Assembly: GCA_004154925.1 (NCBI GenBank) | Contig: QJNS01000217.1 | Location: 1 to 64,000 of the forward strand | DNA length: 64,000 nt | Direction: 5' to 3' | Source: Monosporascus cannonballus | Taxonomy: Eukaryota > Ascomycota > Sordariomycetes > Xylariales | Shown here: positions 13,201-26,069 of the stretch, in pieces | How positions within the stretch are numbered: position 1 is the first letter of the stretch | Layout: each line of letters begins with the position of its first letter | Notes under the pieces: generated by a model | What the model saw: only the letters and a program-made list of their open reading frames with translations | Databases searched by the model: none | What the model was told of the DNA's origin: nothing | Position numbers and translations under genes: made by a program

Positions 13201-16200
13201 CGTGTGTTTTACCCGCAAATTTGCCTAACCGTCTGCAGTCGACAAGAGTCTCCTTTATCAGATCAATTACATGTGATTGGTGCAGCTTGCGCACCGCCGT
13301 CACGAACGCTGGCTGAGGGTGTATAATTAAAGAGGGACAAAGAGACAAACGCGCCATGCGCCGCTCTCCCTAAGCGCCAGATTACACATGTATAACGTGA
13401 GGCGCTAGAAGGGCCGAGGAAACCTACACAGAACCCCACTAGTGATAAATAAGCTTACCTGGCTCACACTACACCTTCGCCTTTCCCGCCCCTCCAGAGC
13501 AGTTGATTCGTTCAGGACCCCCCAGGACTCAAGCCGCTCTCAATCGAGGACCGCCCGGCTCAACTCTACAAAGCGAGGATATCGCCAATTGAAGACTACC
13601 AGCCACCGTTCCTCACATCATGCCCCCGCTGGGCCATTCTGATATATAATTGGCTCATCGTAGGGGCTGTCCCACCTCGTTCGGTTCATTCTAGCACCGA
13701 ACCTGCACTTTTTTTCAGCAACACGCCAATACCTTGGATGGAAATCGCCTTTCGAAATGATGATCGTTGGCGGGTGAGGTCTGGCTCAAGCTCAGCATCG
13801 CGAGAGTCCATCGGTCATCGTAAGCCAATATCAATGCATAACATATATATGGTCAGGTAACCACGAAATTACTAGACGTGGTGGTTTTCAGTCTTTACTT
13901 CGATACACGCTTCGGGTATCTGAGTTAAATTGTCCGATCGGCTTTGATTTTCCCGTCTCTCCGCAGGCTTGGTGAGGCCAGGAGACGATTAGTGGCGAGG
14001 TCAGATTCGGTCCTGACATATATCTACTATTATGTGCAGAGATAAAAAGGCTCCATCACAAAATGCAAAATCGGCATGTTGTAGGTGCTAATAGGTTATA
14101 GGTACTGGTTATAGGTACTCTGCACAGATGCCAGACATATATCGAGGGTCACTGATGAAGACATACCCGTTTTACTTCATCGCTTGCTATAACACCCTGG
14201 CGCAATAGCCCAAACCCACGCGAAGCTACCCTTACTCACAATGCCACCATCCCGCTTTCACTCACCGGAATCCAGACCCTTATGCAAATTTGCGGACTGC
14301 GGAGATGCTGGCTTCAGCGGCACACGCTTCCCGATTCGTCGATCTCTCCGTGGGGAAGCGCTTCTTTACTTGTTGCTGAGACAAGTACAACATATGTACT
14401 AGAGTCCTACACAGCACTACAGCGGGCACGAATCGCTCCGCTCCGCTGGGTTATTTGTCTGTTCTTCTGTTATACATCAGCTAAGGTTAATTAACCCTAA
14501 CTCCCCCCCCCACCCAACGTATGATTCCATGGATCCTGCTAGACGAGGACTCCTCTTACGTATAGTGACTAATTACGGAAACCCGGCTCTGCGGTCCTGC
14601 TGGGTTAACTGATGTTTAAAAAGAGTCATTGTTGAGATCATATTCAATGAATGTATGGCTTTGGAAGGTCAGGCTACGAATGTCAAGTTTTACTACCTAG
14701 TAGGGACTGTGCACTAGATCCAGAGCTAAGGCCACGTAACGTTGCAACGTTCCTAAGGTCTTGGCATGCATTCGCGAAATGGTTCCTTTTCCCATCAGCT
14801 ATCGCCCAATGAGATTCTACTCCGATGTCCAGTGTAGTGGAGTGTTCATATAAAGGAATACCTCGTGCGAGGGCGAGGTGATCCATTATGTCAGCAGGAA
14901 TATTCCTGTCACTCATCAATGTTAAAAACCTATTCGTACAAGACACTAGGCTAATTCTCCAGTCCCTACTCCATTTCCAGGTGCATCCCCAGGTACTACT
15001 GCTATTCTCCACCCGTCTAAATTAGCGTCAACCTGACCATAAACGCATCTTCCCACTTCAAGCCATCTAGGTACTTCGTAGTGCCACCACCGGCACCTGC
15101 CATGATCATCTCTGAGATCAGATGCTGCACTCTACACCTTTGTGCGACGCACCTTATATGGGCCATAATATGAAGAATCACAATCCAAGGTGAGTGTGTT
15201 CGGCAATCCTGGCTAGAAAGGTGTCAGCAGGGACTCGCAAGAGCAAGACATAGTGTTCCATGCGGCCACCCTGTCGTTTTGCTGCAGAATTGAGGCTCAA
15301 CTATCGAAAGCTTTTCAAGACCAGGCTTCTGGTCATCTGCCAGTCGGCTTGAGCAGCCATTGATCAAGTATTGAAACACATATCTGCTGACCCAGGGAGT
15401 TGTGGTTACGCCAAACTGCCATCATCTCGATGCATTCACATTACTCCCCTAGCTGCAATCAGTTTCCTCCTTCTCCTTTCCTCGGGCCCTCGAGCCTGCC
15501 GAGTTGAGGACGGCAAGTCATCCCGTGCAAGTTATCTTCGAGCAACGTGATATTCGGTCGTCTCCTTCATCACACATCTGCGGAGCCATGTTAGCAAGTG
15601 AAGCGCTTGCGGTTCTTCTGTGCCTGATAGGATGGGGTCTCACGTGAGAATAGAAGCGCGCCAAAACGTTCATAATGTGTACTTCCGCTTACGCCGCTGT
15701 CGTCTACGGTTCATAATATGTGCATACATGGCATTGCAGCCAAGCCTATGGCACCACCATAAATCGTCCTCGGTCGGTAAGCCAATGACGATGCAGCAAA
15801 GCACCGCGTTCCATCAAATAATTACCTTAGTAGAGGTCTCTAAGCGGCAACCTGCCCCTGATGCTGGAGACCAGGATATTTCGAAAACGCGGGGGGTGGT
15901 ACTATTCTTCGGCAAGTGTCCCAATTGATGACAGGCGTTGCCTTTCTGCCGGCCGATGCGGCGAGGTTCGAACAGCACTGGTCAAAGTAGACTCTCTAAC
16001 CCTGCAGATTGCCACTGTTCAGTGGTCCACTATCCACATACTCTCTAACTACTTCGTACACTTACTCCATCATAAGGGGTGATATATGCGTTTCTAATAC
16101 ATTCTCAAGCTCATGCCATGATCTTACCCGCGATCTCTCAGGGATCAACGGCGCACAGCACAAGCCCTGCTTTCTCCGAGCCCGCCTTGCCTTACCCTCT

Positions 16201-19200
16201 CAGCCTGGGCCCCATCCAGCTATGTCTTGTGTGGGCTAATCCCCCCGCGACAAGGGTAGACTGCGGGCGGAGCTTGTCTCGGATGCTGCTTGATTGCAAC
16301 GTGCCGTGGAGGGGTCTGCGCCGCTACATCTTAGCATCCTTCTCCGGGAGTATGTTATCGACTTATGCTTCCCCTGCTACGTGCGGCTCCTGGGCAGAAA
16401 GCAGGTACCGTATAATCGAAAACTGAATTTTCAAAGACCACTGCCAGCCTACCGACGCAATGGACCCGTCAGGTCGGACTCGGTGAAACACTCCTGATGC
16501 ATGCATGTATTTTCAGGCTGTCAGCCGCATAGTTGTGGCAACCAAAACTTGTGGCTGGTTGGTGGTGCCTATTGATATGAGCAGAGAAGCAAATCCGACT
16601 GAGTCAGCACTTGTCCCGCCTAGCCACGTTACCCACAGGGGGCAGATGTCACGAAACTCGTTGCGCTAATTGAGTCTTGATTCCATCCGATGAGGGCTCA
16701 TTTGAACCTTACTACGCTGCCACGATCGTGGAATGTCGCGTCCCGCATACCCTTGCCTGGGTCAGAGTTTGTTTCGGTCACACTAAAACGCTCAAGCTCT
16801 GTTACGTAGCAGTCTCTCCCTTGGAGCTTTTCGATCGTAAGTGTACCTAGCAAGAGGCAATCGAACGCCTGGGTTAATCTCACGTCAGGTAACATGTAGT
16901 AGAGCTATGGTGCCGGCGTGAAACGGGAGCTAGGATCGACAGCCGCCACCAGGTACTTCTTAGATCTCCCGCCGAGGCACCCAAGGTTTATAGGCGCGAG
17001 GGATCCAAATCCCTGGCGGTTCGACAACGGCGTTGCCGAGGAGTCGTCCCCTGGTGCATGGGCAGCGAGATCTTAGGCATATCAAGTTGCTCAGCCTCCC
17101 CCCGAACGCCCCATTTCCAAGACATATAGGGTTCTGGTTGGCAATATCGCGGCAGTAACCTTACAACGATAGCATTTTTTTTAATGGAACGCTATACGCC
17201 GAATTCATGCGACGTTTCTGGGGTTACCAAAAATAGACCATTCCCTCAGATGCCTCAGAGAGCGACCGAGGTCGAAGTCAGGGGGCGGCTCAGGGGCTTG
17301 CACGACGACCTCAACGGATTCCACAGACTTCCCAAGCTACGACGCAGGCACCTACCTATTCCTGGCAATGATACTCCATCTGGGAAACGCGTCGTTGACG
17401 GAAATCGGCAGGGCCCGTCGTCTGGTCTAACCACCATAGATAAACGCCGTCGCCGTTGGCGCGATCTTTTTTCCCACTGGGTATGGAAGCTGCGTTATAA
17501 ACCTTTGTTTCACACTATGTACGAACGACTGCGCCAGTGGTTCTTCAAGCGGAGAGCCTCCACGGTCTACCTATTCGAGCAAGGGAGGCGCTATCTACAC
17601 TTACTGTAGGGTTAGGTGGAGCCAGAAAGAAGGGCGAGGTCTTCCACAGTAATCCTATCCTAGCCCACAGGCTCGGTCTACCATTTTGAGTCATAAACGA
17701 TGCTTCATGCGTCGTTCTCTCTTGTCATTATTCCCTCGGGGAAAGGCTAGCCAGGAACACCCGGAGTACTGCTATAATAAGTGGCCGGACGGCTTAGTAA
17801 GGCTGAATCTGACTGTAGTTAGCGTAGAAGTCTTGTGCGGTTCGCGCAGATTCCACGAGCTGCCATAACCCTAAACTCCGCCGCAAGCTCCCGAGGCGTC
17901 CAAGCCGGGAGGGCTGCCCGGATCGTTGCATGTTATCCCCAAGCTCTCTAGGGCAGCCGCGGCCGTGGCTCTATCAGCAGATGGGGCGAGGGGGGACGTC
18001 ATCCTTCTGACTTGGTGACTACTCAATGTACTTGCGGGTTCCTATCATTCATCATGCCGATGGGAGGCGAAGATGCCGCAGCAGGGGGAACACCATCCTG
18101 ATACTCTTGAATCCGGCAGATGCCGTTCAGCCTCAGGGGTGGCCCGAGAGGAGTCATGTGTACACACGGTGTACTGCCCGCCTTCAGTTCTAAGACACGA
18201 GATCTGCGGCCGAAGTCTCCCCATTGCACAGGAACTCAATGCTCGAGGAGCCCTGGCCGGGCAGATCGCTGCGCCTCGGCATCGTTGCCTATCAGATTCA
18301 CGGAGACAGGGAAGAGTGCGGATCGTGCGGGTGCCGCCGATATGCTCCATGCAAGGCCCTCAAGCCTACAGGCCGGGGAAGTAAGGCTAGTAATCGAGCA
18401 CCCTCGAACCACCTCGTGGCACATTGGCCATAGCACGTAACGTCTCGACGGTAGTGGGGGTTGGGAGTGGTGGAGGCGGCCCCCGGGCTGTCTAGGTGGC
18501 GATAGCTAAGTGAGGCCCCGCCGCGGCTAAGACCTATACGCCTCGAGTCTCGAGGGGCGCCGCGCTGTAGGGCGTATGCCTAACGACTCCTACTTCTACT
18601 AAATATCACGATAGACATACGATTCCCTTGGAGGAAATATCTTCACGGTACCTGCATTCGGACATCGCCGCCAGCAGCAGGAGGATTCATCCCGCCTTGA
18701 CCTCTTGCCCCGAGGCTCGGGACGACGGACAAATTACTAACTTGAATCCATTAGATGCGCGTCAAGGTATGCGAGATGGACATAACAGTGTAGCAGATAG
18801 ATCATCTGCAAATCTCGCTGCTCTCTGACCTCTCGCATTGGGATTGTGTATGCTACGTTTCAGCGCCCCGAAATTTCCATTTCACGCAGGGAGGGCAGGC
18901 GAGGGCACATCCGAGCCGAATATGCGGCGTTTGGATACGCGCAGTCATTGCATATAGACCCCTGAGATGTATGTAACCGAGTGGTGCTGCGGTTAGTCTT
19001 CTGTTGTTTTAAGATACCAAAGGGGGCATCACTCGTGTATGTGGTACGTAGCCGCGTGAACGACGACTCGTACGTGAACAGACACGAGCCGCGATTATCA
19101 GAGGAGTCGATGCGATCTACGTTGTTGCTTCTGGGGGCGGGTATCCAGACTGATGATCCTCCTCGGCTACCGGTCTCCTCGGGCTCTCTAAGGAACCCAA

Positions 19201-22200
19201 GATACCACGCTGGCGCTGAGGCGGCAATGTAAATTAGCTATGGATAGAGAGGCCCTTTCTAAGATTATGCAGCGTATCCCCCATCGAGTTAAGCGTGCAT
19301 CATCTACATGTACGTGTACGGTCTTCGAGCGCGAGTTTTCAGGAGAGGACAGACTATCGTAGCTTCCCCGAGTTTCTCAAGTCTACCTGTGTGGGTATCG
19401 CCCTCCTATCGCTAATTTCAGCTAGACTTGCGGGTTCGGGTGCTGGATTCAAGTCGGAGACGGAATATGTCCTCGAAATTGTCTTCACCGAGCCTGGAAT
19501 ATTACGGGATTGTGTTAGCACCGGCCTATAGACGTTGCTGGTGAAGGCGATATGATCTCGCGTACCCCCCATTTCCCTATAGACATCTCCGAGTCTACCG
19601 AGTCTACCGAACCTTTATAGTCGATCCATGAGAACGGACTTACGTCCTTCCTAGATCTCTACTCGTGTTCCTAACAAGCCACACCTGGTCACGCCGAAAC
19701 GCCGTCAATGGCGGGAGACATTTCTTGATTTGGGAGCGGAGTGATGAGATACATAGACGCTCACAGCGGCTAGTATTTCATCGTGGATGAGGAATGCCCC
19801 CCCCCCCAATATAATGTAGTTCGCTGGATGATGTACTCCCCAGCGGATGCTAATCAGGCGTGTGGGCGGTAGTTTAGCCCGAAGGCTCAGAGTACGTACA
19901 GCGAGGCCGTCGTAGACTAGCGATACTGCTATCACTTTCCAAAATTTCCGTAGTTATACACCGGAGACTATACCTACGTATCAATACGCGATGCGTGTGA
20001 CCATCCCAGCCTGTTGGAAGCCCTAATACATCCTCTGATACCGTAACACCCAAGAATATCACCGTTGTACGGAAACTCCTCTGGAGTCATGAGCTTGTCG
20101 GTCCGATATGACTTAACCGGTGGCATGACGAGAGGGGGACTCGCTGGGGGCGAATTGCATCCCCATTATCGTGCTTCCAAATACCAACACACGCGGATGT
20201 CGGCTTTCCGCTGGAATCAACGCATATGTCGCGATAGGAGATTGAACGTCACCCTCCCTCCCCTCGCGGGGCATGCATACATGGGACTACGGTCCTTTAC
20301 GATGCAGCTCGATGGCCACCCTTCTTATTTATCGGTGCCTGGATATTTTTAGGGGGTGCGGAGACAGTAGGATTTGACGGAAGCGTCGTCCGCTTACTCC
20401 AGGCAATAGTGCGGGTAGCCGTAGCTGCCTGCCGTATGCCTTTCAATTCACGTGTCGGTAGCCAGGCCATGTGTCACCGTTGGAGATAACGCCTAGCCCC
20501 TATACATAGCATTCGTGGAAAGACGGGAGCTCTCGAAAGGTGGTCGTGCCTACGGACGACTTTGCTGGGTAGGACAGTGATGGAAGGAGATGCCCAGAAC
20601 GAATTAACTGTACTCAAATCAATGAGCCGCTCTCCATCTTAGGACTCGAGCCCTCCCTATATGAGATGACACTTGGAACTCGGCTCTTCCGCAGCAGGTA
20701 AATACAACCTTGGATGAAGCAGTAGCGATGAGGGTGCGCGATAACGAAGCATGCGGTTTAAATACGGGTGCACGTAGCGACTTATATGAGAAACAACCTC
20801 CACGTGTGGATTTGCCGCGAAAAGAGGGGACTGAATGGCCTCCTAGGCGAGAGGACGTGTGCTCTTGTGTCTTGGGTCAAGATCTCTTGGTCGATATGCA
20901 GCTCCCTACCGGGGGTGGGCTACTTGATAGTAATCGACTCTGGTTTTGCACAAACACACACTCTCTCACACACACACACACTCTCTCTCTCTCTCTCACA
21001 CACACACTCTCTCTCTCTCACACACACACTCTCTCTCTCACTCACACACATATATATATAAAGGTGACCCTTCAAACGAGCCCACAGACAGTGCCGTGCA
21101 GTTATATGGGAGCTCCGACTTTTCTATGTTATTTACTGAATGAAGCATGGCAATGTCTCGTTTCGACACCAGCCAGTAGGTATGAGCAAGTACGTCTTGC
21201 ACATTAGCTCGGATCGATAATCGCATAAGTAGTTCCTACAATCGACGATCTTAATGCGGACCACAGATAGAGTTCCCGATAGCTTTCTACTGTGCGGCGG
21301 GGAGAAATTTGTTCGCGGCAGAGATTAAACCGCGTGTTGTTGGAGTTGAGAACCTGTTTCCCATGATATTGGAAGAATCTGAGAACTGTAATATTCATTA
21401 TTAACCCCCTTGGAAATAGGTGCGACCCCTCGGAAACGGTAGCGCGTCAGATTCCGGATTTATTCCCATATTTATATGTTTACTTACATATAATATATAT
21501 GGTAACTGGAGTAGCTTGAAGGTTAGTCAAATAGGCTGTGGCTGACAGTCTTTTTATTGTTCTTACTCTGGGTAATCTTTCATTCCTACCTTTGTCAATT
21601 GTTTATTGAATTTATTCTCCCTTCTTTTAATCTGCTTATGGTATATCCAAGGAAGATTTATCTCCGGAGGGCGACTAATACATAATTTTCCTCACCTACT
21701 ACTTACTACTGGGCAATTTCGCTCGCCTCCTACTGGGCACACCTGGCCAGTGTAAGAACACGGCCCCTATGGTCAGACAGGAAGGCCCAAGACAGGACCC
21801 AGTACCAATCAATATCCTAGCGTTGCCATCATATATATATACACTAAAGCATGTCCTATCACAGTCACAGATGCGACCCGAACGGCGGCTCGTAGCTCAG
21901 TTGCGTTAACAAAGATTATCTGACCCAGTAAGAGGACAGGAGGGGTCGGGGGCAAGGAATATCAAACGGCAAAGAATATCAGACGCAAGCCTGTATAAGC
22001 AACGTACATGAGCGCCATCTTTCAACCCGGCAGAATATCTAAACTGCATCGACCTGCTCTAATACTAGGAACTCTTCCTGGCATAAGGGTAGGGGCGAGT
22101 CGTCAAGTTGGACTGCCTTGGACCCCCAGGTCCACAATTACTACCATACTTTACTTGAATACCTGAAGTTCAAAATGGAGGTCTCTTACTCCGAACAGCA

Positions 22201-24092
22201 CATGGCGAACCCACCAGAGTAGCCCCGGCGCCGGTCATCGTCGTCATCCGGCCCGTATGGGGGGGGCGTCCCTCTGCGGCCTGGATATCTGACGCGCCCG
22301 CCGAATGTCTTTATGGGCTTTTGTGTCATCTCCCACCAGAGACGTATTGCCTACCTCCCTAACATAGGGGTCCCTTTTCCTGGTCTGTGTCTAGCAAGCC
22401 GACCCAACGATCCCGGAGCCGTCTCCGGGCGTCATGGAGATCTCGGCAGACTGCTCCGTGTTTTGGGCCAGCAGCATCCTCGTCGCTCCATGGGTGGTTA
22501 TTGTCGTATGCGCATGCGAGGCGTTATTCACTTCCCCTAGAATGCCAGCGACAGGGAGATAGCCGGGCACTCGGTCCGCGTTTATTTTACTGATACGTCC
22601 ATCGACGGCCAATCCCGTCTGGTTTCGCCAGCCCTACGGGCTGGAAGATACGCAAGGAGAGGTAAGCGAGCGCTCTCGAAGATCCAGCTCTGGAACTACG
22701 CCACGGTTAACCGGCCGAGCTTGCCTATCACTCCTCCAATAGTAAATAGCTTTCTCAAGCATCGTTGCTGTCGGAATGGCCGTGTCCAGCAGAAGAAGTG
22801 TCTGGTCATTGGGCAGAACAGATCGCCAGCCCTTGACGCCCCGCTGATGTGCATAATGTGGTAATGCTACTTGCTGTTGATGCACTTCTACACCATCAAG
22901 GACCTTACTCCACTCTTTGAAGCGGATATGGAACTCTGCCGTATGTCCGTCGCGTTGGATACGGTCTGGGCCGGCCGAGATGGCATGTGTGCAGCGCAAA
23001 CGTACCGTAGAGCCCGGATACACCGCGCCTTTCGGAGCCATTCCTCTATGGAAGGGTGCGTCCCTCCACGATCTGTTCTCCTGTGAGCCAGCTGCCAGCT
23101 CTTCGTTGCGGAAACCGATGCTTGTTATCGTGTGCGAGCTACTGTAGGCCTGGTTGAGACCGTCTAGTTAGAAAAAACGCGGCACCTGTTGTTCGAAGCC
23201 CATGGGACATTGGTGGGACAGAGCGCATATGCGATCTTTCGTGGGGTAGAACCGGCACCGGAACAAACTTGTATTGCGGCACCATAAGGGTAGACGGTAT
23301 AACATAACACCTCGATTGCCGTAGACTGAAGCCTGCGAGCCATCGGGTGCCCCTTGGGGTGGGTAGCTGGTCCTCCAAGTAGACGGTGTGAGAGCAGCCT
23401 CTCTATGCAGATAGGGGTTAGCGATAAACACTCGCTGCGGCGTCTGGGTCCCGGCATATGACGATATAGTCGGTCCAGTGCCTTCCACCAGGTCAGCCGA
23501 GGAAACGAAAAGCGCCCGAACACGGGGGGTTCCGAGTAAAGTCGGAGACTTTAGGTCGCGGGGTATTGTGCAACGCCGATGAGCGAGCCTCGATAGGCAT
23601 ACGCCACTGGCTCTCATCCCTCAGATCCAGCAGCATGTGGGAGGGTCGATGATACGTCTTCGACTAGATGGGAGCTGGCAACCCTAACCCGGCCTAACAG
23701 CATCGAGTCACGGAGATCCTAGAAAGAGGCGCCCCGCGCCCCGAACGGCCCATGATAGTCCCACGCGACGGGGAGCAGAAAAAAAAAAGGATAGATACAG
23801 CTCGTGGCTGCGTTAGCTCGGAGATTGCTACCGAAGAGACGGGCGATGCGGTCACAAAGATAGGAGATCTTGCTTGGCCCGCGGAGAGTCGATCGCCACA
23901 CCGACAACTTCGTCTCTAGCCGTAAAATGTGTATATGAAGACCAAAGGAATTGAGCTTTATTAGAATCAAGCAATTAGAGATATCTCATTCAAACTCAGC
24001 TCAGCTAAGGCCTTTCATCAAAACACCATAGAGAGACATTCCAATAGCATTACCCTCTCCTCGGCGAGCCCCGGCTAGCACAAATAACTCAC
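7283..24092. other. gene desert of about 16.8 kb
   Basis: I find no supportable gene on either strand. Open frames reach at most 165 codons, show no family motifs and cannot be joined into a longer conserved reading frame; that is what non-coding DNA of this size and base content gives by chance. The left 3.4 kb (7283 to about 10.7 kb), which should hold the zinc-cluster gene's promoter and leader, is rich in TAGGTA/TACCTA. From about 11 to 23.9 kb that hexamer becomes rare. Small local repeats include a doubled GGTTATAGGTACT near 14093-14118, a near-duplicate of about 17 bases near 21955-21985 and the microsatellite at 20951. I saw no long terminal repeats, transposase or reverse transcriptase motifs. 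The sequence is not obviously AT-rich as strongly RIP-mutated DNA would be. Confidence 0.7.
20951..21060. repeat. compound CA/CT/TA microsatellite
   Basis: About 110 bases made of alternating blocks of (CA)n and (CT)n, repeated several times, ending in a short (TA)n block. It gives long Thr/His/Ser/Leu-type open frames on the plus strand that are artefacts of the repeat. It lies well inside the gene desert with no gene nearby. Confidence 0.95.
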
Positions 24093-24770
24093 TCACGCCT
24101 TCTTCTCGAGCTCGGCGACGATATGCGGCTCGAGGCTCTCGGGCTTGGTGGTGCTCGCCCAGCGGCCCTTGACCCTGCCGTCGCGGCCGACGAGGAACTT
24201 CTCGAAGTTCCACTTGACGCGCTTGATGCCCATGATGCCGGGCTGCTCGCTCTTCAGCCACTCGAACAGCGGGTTCGCGCTGTCGCCGTTGACATTCGTC
24301 TTACCCATGATCTGCCGTTCTACGTTAGTCTGTTCTTCGTGTCTACGAGAAGGAAAAGGGGGAACAATAACACGCAAATCGCTCGCCTTCTTCGCTTCCC
24401 TCTTACCTGCCCGAGAAAGAGAGGCGAGGACGCGCAAAACGGAGGCAGGGGGAGGAAGACACCTACCGGGAAGCTGACGCCGTAGTTGACCTGGCAGAAG
24501 TTCTGGATGTCGTCGTTGCTGCCGGGCTCCTGCGAGCCGAACTGGTTGCAGGGGAAACCGAGGATCTCGAAGTCGTCGGGGTACTTGGCCTTGACGTCCT
24601 TGTACAGCTTCTCGAGGCCGGCGTACTGGGGCGTGAAGCCGCACTTGGACGCCGTGTTGACGACGAGGACCACCTTGCCCGTATAGTCGGCCAGGGGCTT
24701 CTCATTGCCTCTCTCTGTTTTGTTTCTTGTCAGCTGCCCGCCCACCGTGTCGCCATGGCTAGGTATATAC

Positions 24771-24804
<34 letters not shown>

Positions 24805-24874
24805 GCACGTGTAGGCATGTGGATGACGTACTATCTAAGGGCTTGAAATCATAGAATGTGGTAGCGGACGCCAT
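24093..24874 (-). CDS. glutathione peroxidase (Gpx3/Hyr1-like), three exons
   Basis: This enzyme reduces hydrogen peroxide and lipid hydroperoxides; fungal forms usually draw electrons from thioredoxin, and the yeast form also senses peroxide for Yap1. Exons are 24874-24832, 24714-24467 and 24311-24093. The introns are 117 nt (with an AT repeat) and 155 nt, phase closes at both joins, and the product is 169 residues, the normal size. Visible motifs are [12 protein letters not shown] with the peroxidatic Cys39, GFPCNQFG (Cys70, Gln72), resolving Cys88 in the [11 protein letters not shown] block, and KWNFEKFL with catalytic Trp131. Cys39 and Cys88 match Cys36 and Cys82 of yeast Gpx3 once a three-residue insertion is allowed for. 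It has Cys, not selenocysteine. No signal peptide is visible, so cytosolic location is likely. The second intron was placed by joining SFP to [10 protein letters not shown]. Confidence 0.95.
24764..24804. repeat. AT dinucleotide repeat in the first peroxidase intron
   Basis: About 41 bases of alternating TA with two C interruptions lie inside intron 1 (24831-24715) of the glutathione peroxidase gene. This makes the intron 117 nt, about twice the length of most others in the window. The run is self-complementary and could fold back in the transcript. Confidence 0.95.
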
Positions 24875-26069
24875 CGTGGTTGTGTGTCTACGGCTCTGCG
24901 CGCAATAATGATACGGTCTGATGTTCTCGAGAACTTGGACGGGACTCAAAGGCGCAAAAGTAGTAGAAGCGACGATGAACTTTCTGGAGGTGGGTGTAAT
25001 GGGTGTGGGGCGCTCCAGACAGGTAGCAGATTCAAAAAAACGAAGCTGTTGATATAGATGCGGGATTAATGCGGCGTGGGCGCCGTTTCGGCTCCTCGGA
25101 TGCCCGAGAGCTATCTCACATGACTGAAGCCTCGGGCGAGGCCAGATCTTCCGTGTAGCCGACATACCTGATCCCGGTTCTCCCTGGTATGCAAGCGGTA
25201 TTAGTTGCTCTAGAATTAATTAAGAGGCGTGTATGTACGTGTCGTATCTCGCTTAGGTGAGTGACATCGACTCGGATTAATGCTAGCCTTGACTAGCTCA
25301 GCTCTCGATTAGGCAGGTTTTTTGTTCACTCAGGATGATGTTAGTGTTTCCGCTCCCTGATAAAATTTCATAACTCTCCATTTGCGGGGGCTGAGTGACG
25401 CTGTCAATCCTGCAGGAGACCTGCACTGGAAATAAAGGCCATTCTTTCGAGTTACAAAGCTCGAAACCAAAATATGGTTTTTCGAAGTGAATGCTTTATT
25501 ATGCACATACCTGTGAGGTTTGCTCGCTTCCGCTAAAGAACCAGTCTTGGCGAGCAGTTAAAGCGTGCAGTATAATTAGCGACCGTTCCGCTGGGTCCGT
25601 ACCTGAAGCCTGACGAATTTACTACGAATGGCATGCCGTAGCAACCCCTCTGTAGGCGGCGTGTGATGCACCGATAAGAGCTGATACTTGGTAACTACCC
25701 CGCTATCTTGCGCACATCCTCAGCCAACCGACCCTGCAGGCATCGGGGGGTGATTTATTTCCTGGTTCGAATTCGATCAGCTCATGCAACCAACGCACGG
25801 CATGATCCGAACCCATACCTCACTCACCACTCCCCGCTCAATCGTTCGAGTTGACCAAGCTCACAGTCAAATTCCCGGATTGAGACAAGACGCCGTTAAC
25901 TTGAAAAGAAGCAGCTCTAAATAGGCGCAATACGCAGTACGCATTCATTGTTCTAATTCTGCATGCAATTGGAAGAAGCATGTGATGTTCAGCTTCCGAG
26001 GGGCGGTGATCCAACCTCGCGTAGCCTGCCCCTAGAGCCAAATTAGAGCAGGCAGGACGAACTCCAGAG
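24875..26069. promoter_or_regulatory. shared divergent promoter region, peroxidase and FAD oxidoreductase
   Basis: These 1195 bases separate the start codons of two genes read in opposite directions, so both promoters must lie here. I see no further gene and no convincing TATA box close to either start. Near 25430-25500 there is a short imperfect inverted repeat (TTTCGAGTTACAAAGCTCGAAA). Shared peroxide-responsive sites such as Yap1 elements were not clearly recognisable by eye. Confidence 0.6.

Noticed and set aside
17184..17609. 141-codon Arg-rich open frame in the desert
   Set aside because: Length is within chance for this much sequence; no motif, no promoter feature and no plausible exon partners.
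20710..21207. 165-codon open frame in the desert
   Set aside because: It is held open by the CA/CT microsatellite, which has no stops in several frames.
21888..21960. tRNA-like start (CGTAGCTCAGTTGCG)
   Set aside because: It resembles an A-box, but there is no matching D-stem, no anticodon arm and no B-box downstream.
23681..23700. Telomere-like CCCTAACCC
   Set aside because: Only one or two partial units are present; there is no array.
7283..24092. RIP-mutated transposon in the desert
   Set aside because: The stretch is not clearly AT-rich, and I saw no TA enrichment, terminal repeats or transposon protein motifs. RIP indices could not be computed.
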